Shown: positions 16,862 through 26,509, numbered from the stretch's first letter. The stretch: DNA of 64,000 nt from CAZROT01 sp964601895 (GCA_964601895.1 CAZROT010000001.1:371555-435554); one strand, 5' to 3'. Numbers and translations are program-made. Notes: generated by a model not told the origin, from the sequence alone.

Positions 16862-19555
16862 TTATGCCTGACAAATAACACTATGGCTGACATTCTCACT
16901 GCCGATGGTATCAGCCAGTCGCATTACTGCTGTATGCTCCTGTTGCGGCTGAAACATTGCCATTGCTGCTGTCATTTGCCTGAGCCAGGCTGCTGTATCA
17001 CCTTCCCTACCTGGCTGTATGCTGGCTATGCACTCATCTCTTGTATCAGATGGTGAATGGTATTCTCCCGGGCTTATTATCGATGGTGGCACTGATTCAT
17101 CGTTATGCCAGACACACTGGCTGTTGCTTAGCGGCGCTGTATTTACCGTTGGAAGCACATCCTGGTATTGGCTGCGTAAAATTTCAGCTTCTTCATGGGA
17201 AAATGCGGCAATAGCCAGCCAGATATCATCTTTCATGTGGATATATCTGTCCTGTAACATATCCGGTTGCTGCCTGAGCCACGCGGCCGCTTCGTCGATA
17301 CGCGCACTGAGATCTGCCAGGGGATCGTTCTTCAGTGCCGTATTCTGCAGGCCGGCTGGTGTCATAATAAAGCTGTTAAGTTGTGACTGGGTATCCACAA
17401 TCCCTTTACCTGACAGCTCTCTCAGCCGTACAGGCTCAGCATGCCAGATATCCAGCTGCCAGCCCGGCGCAAAAGGTATTACCTCGCGTATCAGACTTTC
17501 TTTATCCCCCATTATTTCTCTTGTAGCGATTATTTCTCCCTGACTGTTTTTAAGGGTTATTGCGGCGTATTTTTTTTCTGAGAAATAGCTGTGCGGTGTT
17601 TCTTGAGTAACCGCCATCTCTAGCACAGAGCGTTCAGCATCAATGGTGACAGAGGCAAACTGCGCATCACCAAGTCCGAGGAGTGCGAACTGCTGGGAAA
17701 CCAGAGTAGAAACAGTTTTCTCAGTAAAATACAGCACCGCTTCACTGTCACCCGGCCGGACAATAACAGATGACCTGTCCATGCGATATTTGCTGCTTTT
17801 CCCTCCGGGGGCATGAATATGATAAAGGCCAGCAGGTACATTGTGAAAAATCACCGTGTCATTCTGAATACGGGCACGAAACATCTTACATTTACCCGAT
17901 GTGATAAGTAGTTCTTCACCATAAAACTGCGCTAATCCCGCGGCACTGATGTCTAAAGACAGGGACAGATTTCCTTTCAGTCCAGTCTTATGGAGGTCAT
18001 CAGCACTGACGAGGCAAAATGGAGAATCCAGGTTCAACGCTGCCTGAATGCGCTTGATATCATGAGTAACAATCTGATTAAGAGGCAGCACCGGCAGCGC
18101 ACCACTGAAGGCGTTACGGCTACGCTGACGCTCACTCAGCACCCCACCCACCAGCTCAATAAACGCGCTGACATCAATGCCCCCTTTCAAAGCAAAACTT
18201 TCTGCCAGCATATCAAGCAGATGGTGTTTTTCAGGAATAAAGTCCGGATCAGCCGCTTTTTTTCTGTATTCCTGATTAAAATGAATAAAAGCAGCATCAC
18301 CCGCTTTATCTTTTATCAGCATCATAAAATAGAGTTTTTCACGCAGCCCCCAGTTATTCAGGGCAAGCCTGTCGGTGAGGTAATCACTGATAGTGGCGAA
18401 CAGTTGCTCAGCATTGTCATAATCATAAAGCCAGCCTTGCTGAAAAACACGGCTGCCCATTTCAGCATACTGCCAGCTGGCGGCATAAATATTGTTCCAG
18501 ACTTCCCTGGTAGAAAATGAATCACCATTGACGAATCGTGCCTCGTAACCGTGCGCAATTTCATGCAACCTGCCCCAGTTATGCTTATCCAATAACCAGA
18601 AAGCAGCTACAGAATTTGAATTCCCTGACTCTGTGGTCGATAAATCGCTGTAATAGCCGCTACCAGGACCGCTTTTATCTGCTTTAACAAAATACTTATT
18701 GCTGCTGTTTCGGTCAGTTTGCTGTTCGGCATCAAAAGCAAGGCCTGCCAGTTTATTGAAAAACGCCATCACTGCATCATAATGCATGAGCAGTCTGTCA
18801 ATACTGATAAGGATGTTATTATAACGCGCTAAATGACGGACTATTTCTTTATCTATTCCGGGCACCAGTATGCGCACGGAACTCGATTCCAGCAGAGCAA
18901 ATTCTGCCTCCTGTGCATCCCAGATGTTAAAAAAATCGCTCTCGTTACTGTCACCCAGACGGTATACAGGCAGGGTTTTAACCTCAGCGGGCAGATACTC
19001 GTATTCAACCACTGGAACAGGGTAGCTGGCGGGGCAGCCATTAACATAAGGTGTATCAATAAAAGGAATAGCTGTGCTGTCATGGCAGACTGTCACCCAG
19101 TCACTGCCGACAAAATACGCTGCTTCAGTTTTTTCATCGTCATTCAACAGTCGCAGTTTCAGTGCGGTGGTCGCGTCCTTATTGATGTTACGGATTCTGA
19201 ATGAACGCCCGGCAGGCAGGATAATGCCCAGATGCTGCCTGTCATGATGAATACCTTTGCTCATTCCTGCATTTGCCAGCCAGACAGGATCCTGCAGTAA
19301 AGTAATAGTTTTTTTCACACGCAGATTTCTATGAAGAAAACTGAATGCGTTTATGGTGCTATGTATTTCTGTGGCGTTATAGGTATTCTCTACTGTAAAT
19401 GTCCCCATACCACGCGGGTCTGCATAATCAATGGAGATTTTTGCCTCCTGACCATTTACTGCCAGCCTTGCATTTATTATCTGATTGACGGAAAAATCGA
19501 ATGTTAAATTATTATCAGATAATGTTACAGGCGCTATTTCACTATTATTTTTCAT
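16862..19555 (-). CDS. M60/enhancin-like zinc metalloprotease
   Basis: An 897-residue protein. Residues 331-335 are HEIAH, and the Glu in EVWNN at 351 lies 16 residues beyond, fitting the gluzincin pattern HExxH-x(8,28)-E of peptidase family M60, which includes baculovirus enhancins and bacterial mucin-degrading enzymes. The flanking block (WGRLHEIAHGYE, then STREVWNNIY) is the expected arrangement. The N-terminal 200 residues look like a beta-rich domain without an obvious signal peptide. Residues after about 530 are probably accessory binding domains. Enhancins cut mucins such as the insect peritrophic matrix. The start at 19555 has only a weak GAG ribosome binding site. It is convergent with the IQ/kinase-like gene, whose stop is 45 bases away. 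Confidence 0.75.
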   Translation of the reverse strand: MKNNSEIAPVTLSDNNLTFDFSVNQIINARLAVNGQEAKISIDYADPRGMGTFTVENTYNATEIHSTINAFSFLHRNLRVKKTITLLQDPVWLANAGMSKGIHHDRQHLGIILPAGRSFRIRNINKDATTALKLRLLNDDEKTEAAYFVGSDWVTVCHDSTAIPFIDTPYVNGCPASYPVPVVEYEYLPAEVKTLPVYRLGDSNESDFFNIWDAQEAEFALLESSSVRILVPGIDKEIVRHLARYNNILISIDRLLMHYDAVMAFFNKLAGLAFDAEQQTDRNSSNKYFVKADKSGPGSGYYSDLSTTESGNSNSVAAFWLLDKHNWGRLHEIAHGYEARFVNGDSFSTREVWNNIYAASWQYAEMGSRVFQQGWLYDYDNAEQLFATISDYLTDRLALNNWGLREKLYFMMLIKDKAGDAAFIHFNQEYRKKAADPDFIPEKHHLLDMLAESFALKGGIDVSAFIELVGGVLSERQRSRNAFSGALPVLPLNQIVTHDIKRIQAALNLDSPFCLVSADDLHKTGLKGNLSLSLDISAAGLAQFYGEELLITSGKCKMFRARIQNDTVIFHNVPAGLYHIHAPGGKSSKYRMDRSSVIVRPGDSEAVLYFTEKTVSTLVSQQFALLGLGDAQFASVTIDAERSVLEMAVTQETPHSYFSEKKYAAITLKNSQGEIIATREIMGDKESLIREVIPFAPGWQLDIWHAEPVRLRELSGKGIVDTQSQLNSFIMTPAGLQNTALKNDPLADLSARIDEAAAWLRQQPDMLQDRYIHMKDDIWLAIAAFSHEEAEILRSQYQDVLPTVNTAPLSNSQCVWHNDESVPPSIISPGEYHSPSDTRDECIASIQPGREGDTAAWLRQMTAAMAMFQPQQEHTAVMRLADTIGSENVSHSVICQA

Positions 19556-20249
19556 ATTACTCAGTTAACTTTATGAAATTAAAATTCAAATTAAAACTAA
19601 ATTTAAATAACCGATGATATCTTAAGTTAAAGAAATCAATTAAATGTTAATTTCGTATTGATTTATTATTAGAAAACATTGATACGAAGAAATATAAAAA
19701 AACGCCCATTTTATAATTATGACGTTATTTTATTGCTGACAGGTCAGGTAATTTTTTGGCAGTATAATAAATACGATGAATTTATTTTTTGTAAAGCAAA
19801 TAAAATAATGATATCACCAGTATTACCATGCCGATGAAATAACCGGTAAGCAGAAGCAATTTTGCCTGCATGCCACGCCGTTCAGCATACGCGTATAGTT
19901 GAATATTCACAATGAACGAATTTCGCCGGGTTATTGCATAACGCCGTAAACAGGAAATATAGCTGACGGCAGGGATAACATTCATCAATATGAATGGCTA
20001 ACCATGCAACACAGACATAATATTTTTGATGCACAATAACAGGTTATTCATAATGCACCACGAAAACGAATGCCCTGTTACTTTAATAAAAGTGAAATTA
20101 TAGGTTACAGGGAATAATTATATAATAGCGTCATGCCAGCAACCAGGCTGGCTATAACCTTATTAAAATAATAACGCAAATTGATAATTTTTATCAATGA
20201 ATTACCTGTGCATTCAACAACATTACATTATTTTATAGAGAAATCAGCA
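19556..20249. other. A+T-rich gap between the enhancin-like gene and pagP
   Basis: Nearly 700 bases with no gene I would call. A minus-strand frame at 19782-19988 ends in a hydrophobic stretch (LLLLTGYFIGMVILVISLFY) followed by lysines. It could encode a tiny membrane peptide starting at 19871, but its ribosome binding site is poor. Promoters for the divergent neighbours should lie here. Confidence 0.4.
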
Positions 20250-20864
20250 ATGCAACGTAATTGCGCTGTCAGGGTCATTTTATTAAGCGCCTTTCTGTTA
20301 TTAATTAATAATAATGCCAGCGCTAATTCTGGTATTAAAAATATAAACAATGAATCTGATACAGATATTGCAGTGAAAGAAGAAACACTGACGCTCTGGG
20401 GAACATTCAAAAAAAATCTGTCGGTAACATGGAATTCACCGCATGATGAGCTCTATGTTCCTGTGTTTTCCTGGCACAACAGATTTATCTACAGTGATGA
20501 AAAAATCAAATCTTACAATGAACTTGCCTGGGGGCTTGGTTACGGTAAATATCATATTGATTCTCAAAATAACTGGCATGCTGTCTATGCCATCGCATTT
20601 ATGGATTCACACAACAAAGTGCAGCCCATGGCAGGCTATGCCTGGCAAAAAATGTGGATTCCTGCAGAAAGAGAAGCATGGCGTTTTGGCGCGGGTTTTA
20701 CTGTCGGCATAACCGGTCGACATGAATACCATTACATTCCCATGCCCCTGCCGTTACCGTTATTGTCGATTGAATATAACCGCTTATCCATTCAGACCAG
20801 CTATATTCCGGGTACTCGTAATAATGGCAATGTTCTTTTTGCACTGATGCGCTGGCAGTTATAA
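20250..20864 (+). CDS. pagP: Lipid A palmitoyltransferase PagP
   Basis: A 204-residue outer-membrane enzyme that moves a palmitate chain from phospholipid to lipid A. Residues 1-25 form a signal peptide ending ASA-N. The mature part follows E. coli PagP closely: TWNSPHDELYVPVFSWHNRF holds the catalytic His, AFMDSHNK the catalytic Asp-Ser pair, and YIPMPLPLPL plus SYIPGTRNNGNVLFALM the conserved barrel end. The start is set at 20250, where the signal peptide begins; the frame opens 23 codons upstream. In enterics pagP is induced by PhoPQ and protects against host antimicrobial peptides. It sits within the cluster of effector-like genes, which fits a host-adaptation role. Confidence 0.95.
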   Translation: MQRNCAVRVILLSAFLLLINNNASANSGIKNINNESDTDIAVKEETLTLWGTFKKNLSVTWNSPHDELYVPVFSWHNRFIYSDEKIKSYNELAWGLGYGKYHIDSQNNWHAVYAIAFMDSHNKVQPMAGYAWQKMWIPAEREAWRFGAGFTVGITGRHEYHYIPMPLPLPLLSIEYNRLSIQTSYIPGTRNNGNVLFALMRWQL

Positions 20865-21029
20865 GCGTTATCAATACCCTTAATCTCAGGCAGGCGCAGA
20901 ACAAAATGACTGGTTTATTACATCTATTTTCATAATCATTATTTATAATTCAGTAAGGTAATATCCTGCAGTAATAACAGACAGGCTACTGAATCAACAG
21001 ATCGTTACGCTCTCAAAGAGGCATCAGTT

Positions 21030-22253
21030 ATGACCGGCGGAGCATCAGGCATCACCCCAAATACAGGCGCATCAGCTTCAGGGCACATAAAAGAAGAAAA
21101 AAAAACACCAGCCACACAAAGTAATTTCGCTAGCACGGTAACCGGCGTTAGCCAGACAGATGCCCAGTCTGCCGCTTTTGACACTGCCCAGATGCCTCAC
21201 CAGGATGCAGCCAACACGCTGCAGGGATTAAAAGAACTCTATAGCGAAATTCAAGCATCCGGGAATTTTCCGGGGCTTGCGCAATACCCGGTTGCCAATA
21301 TGAAAACACCAGGCGATGTCATCGCTGCGCTGAATCGTACACGCACTGATGCCAGTGGAAGATCACGAGAAATTGCGCCAGCCATTAAAAACCATCAGAA
21401 ACTGGCAGATTACTGTGAAATTCGGACAGGCAAAAATGGCCACGAATACATTGCATTAAAAAGTAACAAAGGTATGGCGGACAAGATGACGAATCTACAT
21501 GCTGCTGGGGCTACTCAGGTAACAAAAGACGCTGCCAGAGAGGCATCAAATTCGGCAAGGGCTAAAATAACGCAGGCCAGTTCAACCGCCCCTCAGCACA
21601 ACCCTGTCGATGAAAATGATCCCCTGCAACCCGTATTCAATGAGCAGCTGCAACGGGTTAATGCAGCAGTACGGGCTATCCCAAAACCACCAGTACCAGC
21701 AACATTCAAAGAAAAAATAACAACCTTTTTTGTAAAAACATTTTTACCTGGTTTTAAATCCAGCAACAGCTTACTGCAGCGACAGCAGGCCATCGGGATA
21801 TTACAGGAATACCACAGAGAAGTTGATGCTGCTATAGATGCAATCAAGAAAGATGCAATCAGGCAATATGGTACAGATGGCAATGAATTAGCCGATAAAA
21901 AAATACAGGAATTCAAAAAGCAGTTACTCACCCAAAATAACATCGTGCTTATGCTAGGGCAGGCAAAGGATATTTTTAAACCCGTCCCCCGCATAAATTA
22001 TATACTGAATAAAATAAAAGAATCTGCTTCCGTGGATGTTGGTCTGTTATTGGTGGGTGCTTTCACTCTTGGTGTTCCGGGAATAGGCGTCGCTGTAACT
22101 GTCCTCGGCCTTGTTACCATTGTAATCAGGACAGGGATGAAATCTTACTTTGCATCAAAGGAATATACCCAGGTAGCGGAACTGGATCAGGAATATAACG
22201 AAATTATCAGCAATACCAGAGCGGATAAAACAGACGCAACGCCGAACAGTTGA
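21030..22253 (+). CDS. Effector-like protein with C-terminal hydrophobic hairpin
   Basis: A 407-residue protein without a recognised family. The first 60 residues are Ser/Thr/Ala/Gln-rich and unstructured, typical of type III substrates. Residues 60-290 are hydrophilic and probably helical with many Gln, Lys and Ala. Residues 335-366 contain two adjacent hydrophobic segments (GLLLVGAFTLGVPGIGVAV, then TVLGLVTIVI), which look like a membrane hairpin. A charged tail follows, ending DATPNS. Type III translocators and membrane-targeted effectors share this layout, but no sequence match is claimed. An AAAGAGG ribosome binding site sits eight bases before ATG 21030. It stands alone between pagP and ycgB. 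Expression is likely; function is unknown. Confidence 0.7.
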   Translation: MTGGASGITPNTGASASGHIKEEKKTPATQSNFASTVTGVSQTDAQSAAFDTAQMPHQDAANTLQGLKELYSEIQASGNFPGLAQYPVANMKTPGDVIAALNRTRTDASGRSREIAPAIKNHQKLADYCEIRTGKNGHEYIALKSNKGMADKMTNLHAAGATQVTKDAAREASNSARAKITQASSTAPQHNPVDENDPLQPVFNEQLQRVNAAVRAIPKPPVPATFKEKITTFFVKTFLPGFKSSNSLLQRQQAIGILQEYHREVDAAIDAIKKDAIRQYGTDGNELADKKIQEFKKQLLTQNNIVLMLGQAKDIFKPVPRINYILNKIKESASVDVGLLLVGAFTLGVPGIGVAVTVLGLVTIVIRTGMKSYFASKEYTQVAELDQEYNEIISNTRADKTDATPNS

Positions 22254-22567
22254 TATGTAACTGGCAGATGTACAACACAAGTATACAAATGATGCTGACA
22301 ACTCATTACTGAAAGCTGAACCACAGACAGGTATAACAGCATAAAGATCAGCTAACAATAAACGTGTTTTTCCTCAAAAAAATATCAATGCATAATATTT
22401 AATATCAAAATTAATTGATTTCGCCATAACATGCATACATGATTTAAGAATACAGCAACATATAACATTGTTGGCTCTCTTTGCGCCACGATCAGAAATA
22501 ACAATATGGAACAAACAGTTACGTCGTCTTTTTCGGTAGCATACAACCTGTTTTCAGGATACGTTGC
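22254..22567. other. Intergenic region before ycgB
   Basis: A 314-base A+T-rich gap. No ORF, clear terminator or repeat was seen. An AGGA ribosome binding site for ycgB lies at its right end. Confidence 0.5.
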
Positions 22568-24091
22568 ATGAAGATTTCAGCAAAAACAAAGCCATATAAA
22601 AAATTAAGTGACGGACCAGACTGGAATTTTGAATTACTCCAGGACTATCTGGGCGAAATCGACAGGGTAGCAAAACATTACCGCCTCGATACCTACCCGC
22701 ATCAGATTGAAACCATTACTGCTGAACAAATGATGGATGCCTATTCCAGTATCGGCATGCCGATTAACTATACGCACTGGTCGTTTGGAAAAAAATTTAT
22801 TGAAACTGAACAGCGATATAAGCAGGGCCAGCAAGGTCTGGCTTACGAAATTGTTATTAATTCCAATCCCTGTATTGCTTATTTAATGGAAGAAAATACC
22901 ATTACGATGCAGGCACTGGTCATGGCTCATGCCTGCTATGGACATAATTCTTTTTTTAAAAATAACTATCTGTTCCGTAGCTGGACCGATGCCGGCTCCA
23001 TTGTGGACTATCTGTTGTTTGCCCGTCATTACATTAGTGAATGTGAAGAAAGACAGGGGGTTGAAGGCGTCGAACAATTACTGGATTCATGCCATGCCTT
23101 AATGAATTACGGTGTTGATCGTTATAAACGCCCACAAAAAATTTCCCTTCAGGAAGAAAAATTACGGCAAAAAAATCGGGAAGAATACCTCCAGAGTCAG
23201 GTGAATATGTTATGGAAAACCGTGCCTCACAAAAAACATAATGAAGCAGCAACACCACGCCACCCTGCAGAGCCTCAGGAAAATATTCTTTATTTTATGG
23301 AAAAAAATGCCCCGCTGCTGGAGCCATGGCAGCGGGAAATATTACGTATTGTACGTAAAATCAGTCAGTATTTTTATCCACAAAAACAGACACAGGTCAT
23401 GAATGAAGGCTGGGCCACCTTCTGGCACTATACCATTTTAAATCACCTGTATGATGACGGCTGCGTCACTGAACGTTTTATGCTGGAATTTTTGCACAAT
23501 CATACAAATGTGTTATATCAACCTGCTTATAATAGTCCCTATTATAGCGGCATTAATCCTTATGCCATTGGTTTTGCTATATTTCAGGATATCAAGCGTA
23601 TCTGTCAGTCACCGACCGCGGAAGACAGCTATTGGTTCCCTGATATTGCCGGCGCTGACTGGCTTGATACCATAAATTTTGCCATGCGTAACTTTAAGGA
23701 TGAAAGTTTTATCAGCCAGTTTCTTTCACCTAAAGTTATCCGTGATTTTCGCTTATTCAGCGTACTGGATGATGATAAAAATAATTATCTGGAAATATCT
23801 GCCATTCATAATGAAGAAGGATATCGTGCCATTCGACATGCACTGTCAACGCAATATAATTTAAGCAATCATGAACCCAACATTCATGTATGGAATGTAG
23901 ATCTGCGTGGCGACCGCTCGCTGACATTACGTTATGTTCCTCATGACCGGGCGCCGCTGGATAAAAGCTGTCATGAAGTTATCATGCATGTTCATCGCCT
24001 GTGGGGGTTTAACACTCACATCGAACAGATTAACGAAGACGGCAGCATTGAATTACTTGATACTTATCCAAAAAAAGTAATAAAAACATAG
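22568..24091 (+). CDS. ycgB: SpoVR family protein YcgB
   Basis: A 507-residue member of the SpoVR family, the same size as E. coli YcgB. Recognisable segments are WNFELLQDYLGEIDRVAKHY at the N-terminus, INYTHWSFGKKF, the Glu/His-rich ALVMAHACYGHNSFFKNNYL, and NEGWATFWHYTILNHLYDDG. The clustered His and Glu residues suggest a metal site, though no reaction is proven. In E. coli the gene is sigma-S dependent and linked with yeaG/yeaH. In Bacillus the namesake affects spore cortex formation. Those partners are not present in this window. An AGGA ribosome binding site precedes ATG 22568. Confidence 0.93.
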   Translation: MKISAKTKPYKKLSDGPDWNFELLQDYLGEIDRVAKHYRLDTYPHQIETITAEQMMDAYSSIGMPINYTHWSFGKKFIETEQRYKQGQQGLAYEIVINSNPCIAYLMEENTITMQALVMAHACYGHNSFFKNNYLFRSWTDAGSIVDYLLFARHYISECEERQGVEGVEQLLDSCHALMNYGVDRYKRPQKISLQEEKLRQKNREEYLQSQVNMLWKTVPHKKHNEAATPRHPAEPQENILYFMEKNAPLLEPWQREILRIVRKISQYFYPQKQTQVMNEGWATFWHYTILNHLYDDGCVTERFMLEFLHNHTNVLYQPAYNSPYYSGINPYAIGFAIFQDIKRICQSPTAEDSYWFPDIAGADWLDTINFAMRNFKDESFISQFLSPKVIRDFRLFSVLDDDKNNYLEISAIHNEEGYRAIRHALSTQYNLSNHEPNIHVWNVDLRGDRSLTLRYVPHDRAPLDKSCHEVIMHVHRLWGFNTHIEQINEDGSIELLDTYPKKVIKT

Positions 24092-24304
24092 CACTGATAA
24101 AACATTATTCTACTACTTCTGCCATTCTCATTCCTGCTGCAGGCCACCGGCATGCATATAAAAAAGCCCGCGCTACCCGCCTTTAGCATTTTTTCATCTT
24201 ATTGATGCTGGTATAAAAAATTTTAATATTCAATAAATTATGGCATAATCATGCACCTGCCTGACATCACGAAGGTGTCTTTTAAGAAGCTTAAGGCAAT
24301 TAAC

Positions 24305-25330
24305 ATGAAGCCTGCCAGGGAACATGATGAAAAAAACCCAGTGCATCACATGCATGAACTTCTGGGTGGATACCGCACAACACAAATGCTGTTTGTAGCA
24401 GCCAGACTTGGTCTCGCCGATGAACTTGCTGATGGACCAAGGAATGTTTCCCAGCTGGCAGTGGCCACTGCCTCCCACCCCCCTGCGCTGTTACGCCTCC
24501 TGCGCGCATTATCCAGCCTCGGCATTTTTACCGAACGCCCTGAGGGTACTTTCGAGCTAACGGTGCTCGCAGATACCCTGCGCGCAGACGCACCGAACAG
24601 CCTGCGACCTGTTGCGCTTTCATACGGTGAAAGCTGGTGGTGGGACGCCTTTGGTGAACTGATGCACAGTGTAAAAACAGGAGAAACCGGCTTTCGCCGT
24701 GCGCACGGAATGGAATTATTCGAGTATCTCAATCAGCACGACGATGCTGCCTGTGTGTTCAATGCCAACATGTCGGCAACGACCTGCAGTGAAAGCCAGG
24801 CGGTTATCGACAGCTATCCATTTGCTTATCTGAAATGCCTGGTCGATGTCGGTGGTGGTCAGGGTACACTCGCTGCCGCAATACTGCAGTCTCATCCCAA
24901 AGCACGGGCCATTATCTTTGATAAGCCTTCAGTCATTGAAGGTGCCTGCGCACTCCTTGAGCGTGCAGGGATCCGCACTCGCTGTACGCTTGTGTCAGGC
25001 AGTTTTTTCGATACAATTCCAGCAAAAGGCGATACCTATACACTGAAAGACATTCTTCATAACTGGAACGATGAACAGTGCATTACTATTCTTCGCAACA
25101 TAAGACAGGCAATGTCAGGAGAAGCCAGATTACTGGTTATCGAGCGCATTATTACACCTGGAAATCAGGAGTCTGCAGGAAAAATTACTGATATCACCAT
25201 GCTCGTTATGACCGGAGGCCGGGAGCGTACAGAAAACGAATATCAACACCTGCTGCAACAGGCAAATTTCACTATTTCACGCATCATTCCTGCCAGTGCT
25301 GTTTCGGTTATCGAAGCATTACCCGTCTGA
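24305..25330 (+). CDS. SAM-dependent O-methyltransferase (acetylserotonin/caffeate OMT type)
   Basis: About 341 residues. The N-terminal helical dimerisation domain (LLGGYRTTQMLFVAARLGLA, then a winged-helix region) is followed by a class I methyltransferase domain with the SAM loop VDVGGGQGTLAAAIL and the late motif LKDILHNWNDEQC. That is the plant-type Methyltransf_2 family, which methylates small hydroxylated compounds. The substrate is unknown. The start is uncertain: 24305 (MKPAREH) has AAGG nearby, and the frame is open to 24251. The stretch 24400-25000 is clearly richer in G+C than its neighbours, a sign of transfer. No biosynthetic partner gene is adjacent, so it is probably an orphan. 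Confidence 0.85.
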   Translation: MKPAREHDEKNPVHHMHELLGGYRTTQMLFVAARLGLADELADGPRNVSQLAVATASHPPALLRLLRALSSLGIFTERPEGTFELTVLADTLRADAPNSLRPVALSYGESWWWDAFGELMHSVKTGETGFRRAHGMELFEYLNQHDDAACVFNANMSATTCSESQAVIDSYPFAYLKCLVDVGGGQGTLAAAILQSHPKARAIIFDKPSVIEGACALLERAGIRTRCTLVSGSFFDTIPAKGDTYTLKDILHNWNDEQCITILRNIRQAMSGEARLLVIERIITPGNQESAGKITDITMLVMTGGRERTENEYQHLLQQANFTISRIIPASAVSVIEALPV

Positions 25331-25454
25331 AGGTAATTAAATCAATGGCTGTGACTGTACGAATTTCTTACCTGATGTGATACCAGGCACTGGCAACACG
25401 AATAAATTGGGTTAAACTAGCGGGCAGTTATCCCTGCCAGGAAAAGTTAGAAAA

Positions 25455-25985
25455 ATGCTGAAATTCTTTAATCATTACTCACGAAAACGCGGCGCCTGGT
25501 ACTTAATGATACTGAGTGCGCTCACACTCGAACTTGGCGCGCTTTATTTTCAGCACGCGATGTTACTACAGCCTTGTGTTAACTGTATTTATGAGCGATG
25601 TGCATTATTTGGTATTCTGATTGCCTCAATGCTGGGGGCGATTGCGCCAAAATCACCGTTACTGCGCTATCCTGCTATCCTGCTGTGGATTTACAGCGCA
25701 TGGGAAGGTACCAGAATCGCATGGAAACACAGTATGCTCCAGCTGTATCCTTCACCACTGGCCACCTGTGATTTCTTTGTTAATTTCCCAACCTGGCTGC
25801 CGCTGGACAGATGGATCCCTGCGGTATTTAATGCATCAGGTGACTGTTTTACGCCGACATGGAAATTTCTCTCACTGGGGATGCCACAGTGGTTGACAGG
25901 TATTTTCTCAGTTTACCTGGTACTGGGCATACTGGTGCTGGTTAGCCAGTTTACTTCTTCAGAGCGCAGGTTATTCAGGCACTAA
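25455..25985 (+). CDS. dsbB: Disulfide bond formation protein B
   Basis: A 176-residue inner-membrane quinone reductase that reoxidises DsbA. Four hydrophobic segments are visible. The first periplasmic loop carries CVNC in the family context QPCVNCIYERCALFG. The second periplasmic loop carries the other Cys pair (ATCDFF and SGDCFTP). All four redox cysteines are therefore present. Length equals that of the E. coli protein. It lies alone, 124 bases after the methyltransferase, and converges with ycgN. An AGTTAG-type weak ribosome binding site precedes ATG 25455. Confidence 0.95.
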   Translation: MLKFFNHYSRKRGAWYLMILSALTLELGALYFQHAMLLQPCVNCIYERCALFGILIASMLGAIAPKSPLLRYPAILLWIYSAWEGTRIAWKHSMLQLYPSPLATCDFFVNFPTWLPLDRWIPAVFNASGDCFTPTWKFLSLGMPQWLTGIFSVYLVLGILVLVSQFTSSERRLFRH

Positions 25986-26008
25986 AATTACCAGAAAGTC
26001 ACTAATAA

Positions 26009-26464
26009 TTAATCCATTTTTATACAGACAGGGACTGGCTGAATGATATGGTCCTGCCAGTCAACAACCTCGCTTTCATGCACGGCTATATAACGGACTG
26101 AAATGCGCTTTGCATGCATCAACGCTCTGGTGCCACTGACCAGCGGATGCCAGGAAAATAAATCTTTACCTTCTGAGAGTAAGCGGTAAGCACAGGTTTC
26201 AGGCAGCCAGTTGAAGGTGTGCAGATTTTCTCTTGTCAGCTTAATACAGGTTTTTTCGTAGTCAAAACGATGCTGGTAATGACGGCACTGACAGGTTTTA
26301 ATATTCAGTTGATTACAGGCAACGTTGGTAAAATACATCTCACCCGTTTCTTCATCGATGAGTTTATTCAGACAGCATTGCCCACAACCGTCACATAAAG
26401 ATTCCCATTCTTCATCTGACATCTCCACCAGCGTTTTCTCTTGCCAGAAAAATGCCTGCGTCAT
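26009..26464 (-). CDS. ycgN: YcgN family (UPF0260) cysteine-cluster protein
   Basis: A 151-residue cytosolic protein with the Cys cluster LCDGCGQCCLNKL near residue 24 and further cysteines in CNQL, CQCRHY and ETCAYRLL. It belongs to the UPF0260/YkgJ-like group, thought to bind zinc or an Fe-S cluster; function is unproven. It matches E. coli YcgN (about 150 residues). In E. coli the gene lies near minCDE and dsbB, so its position here is conserved. It converges with dsbB, leaving 23 bases between the stops. Confidence 0.92.
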   Translation of the reverse strand: MTQAFFWQEKTLVEMSDEEWESLCDGCGQCCLNKLIDEETGEMYFTNVACNQLNIKTCQCRHYQHRFDYEKTCIKLTRENLHTFNWLPETCAYRLLSEGKDLFSWHPLVSGTRALMHAKRISVRYIAVHESEVVDWQDHIIQPVPVCIKMD

Positions 26465-26509
26465 GGTAATAATGAGTCCACAATAAAAACAGACAGACTG
26501 CTCATTTTA

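Noticed and set aside
19782..19988. Minus-strand frame with a hydrophobic C-terminus between the enhancin-like gene and pagP
   Set aside because: Could be a tiny membrane peptide, but the start lacks a good ribosome binding site and the upstream half looks random.
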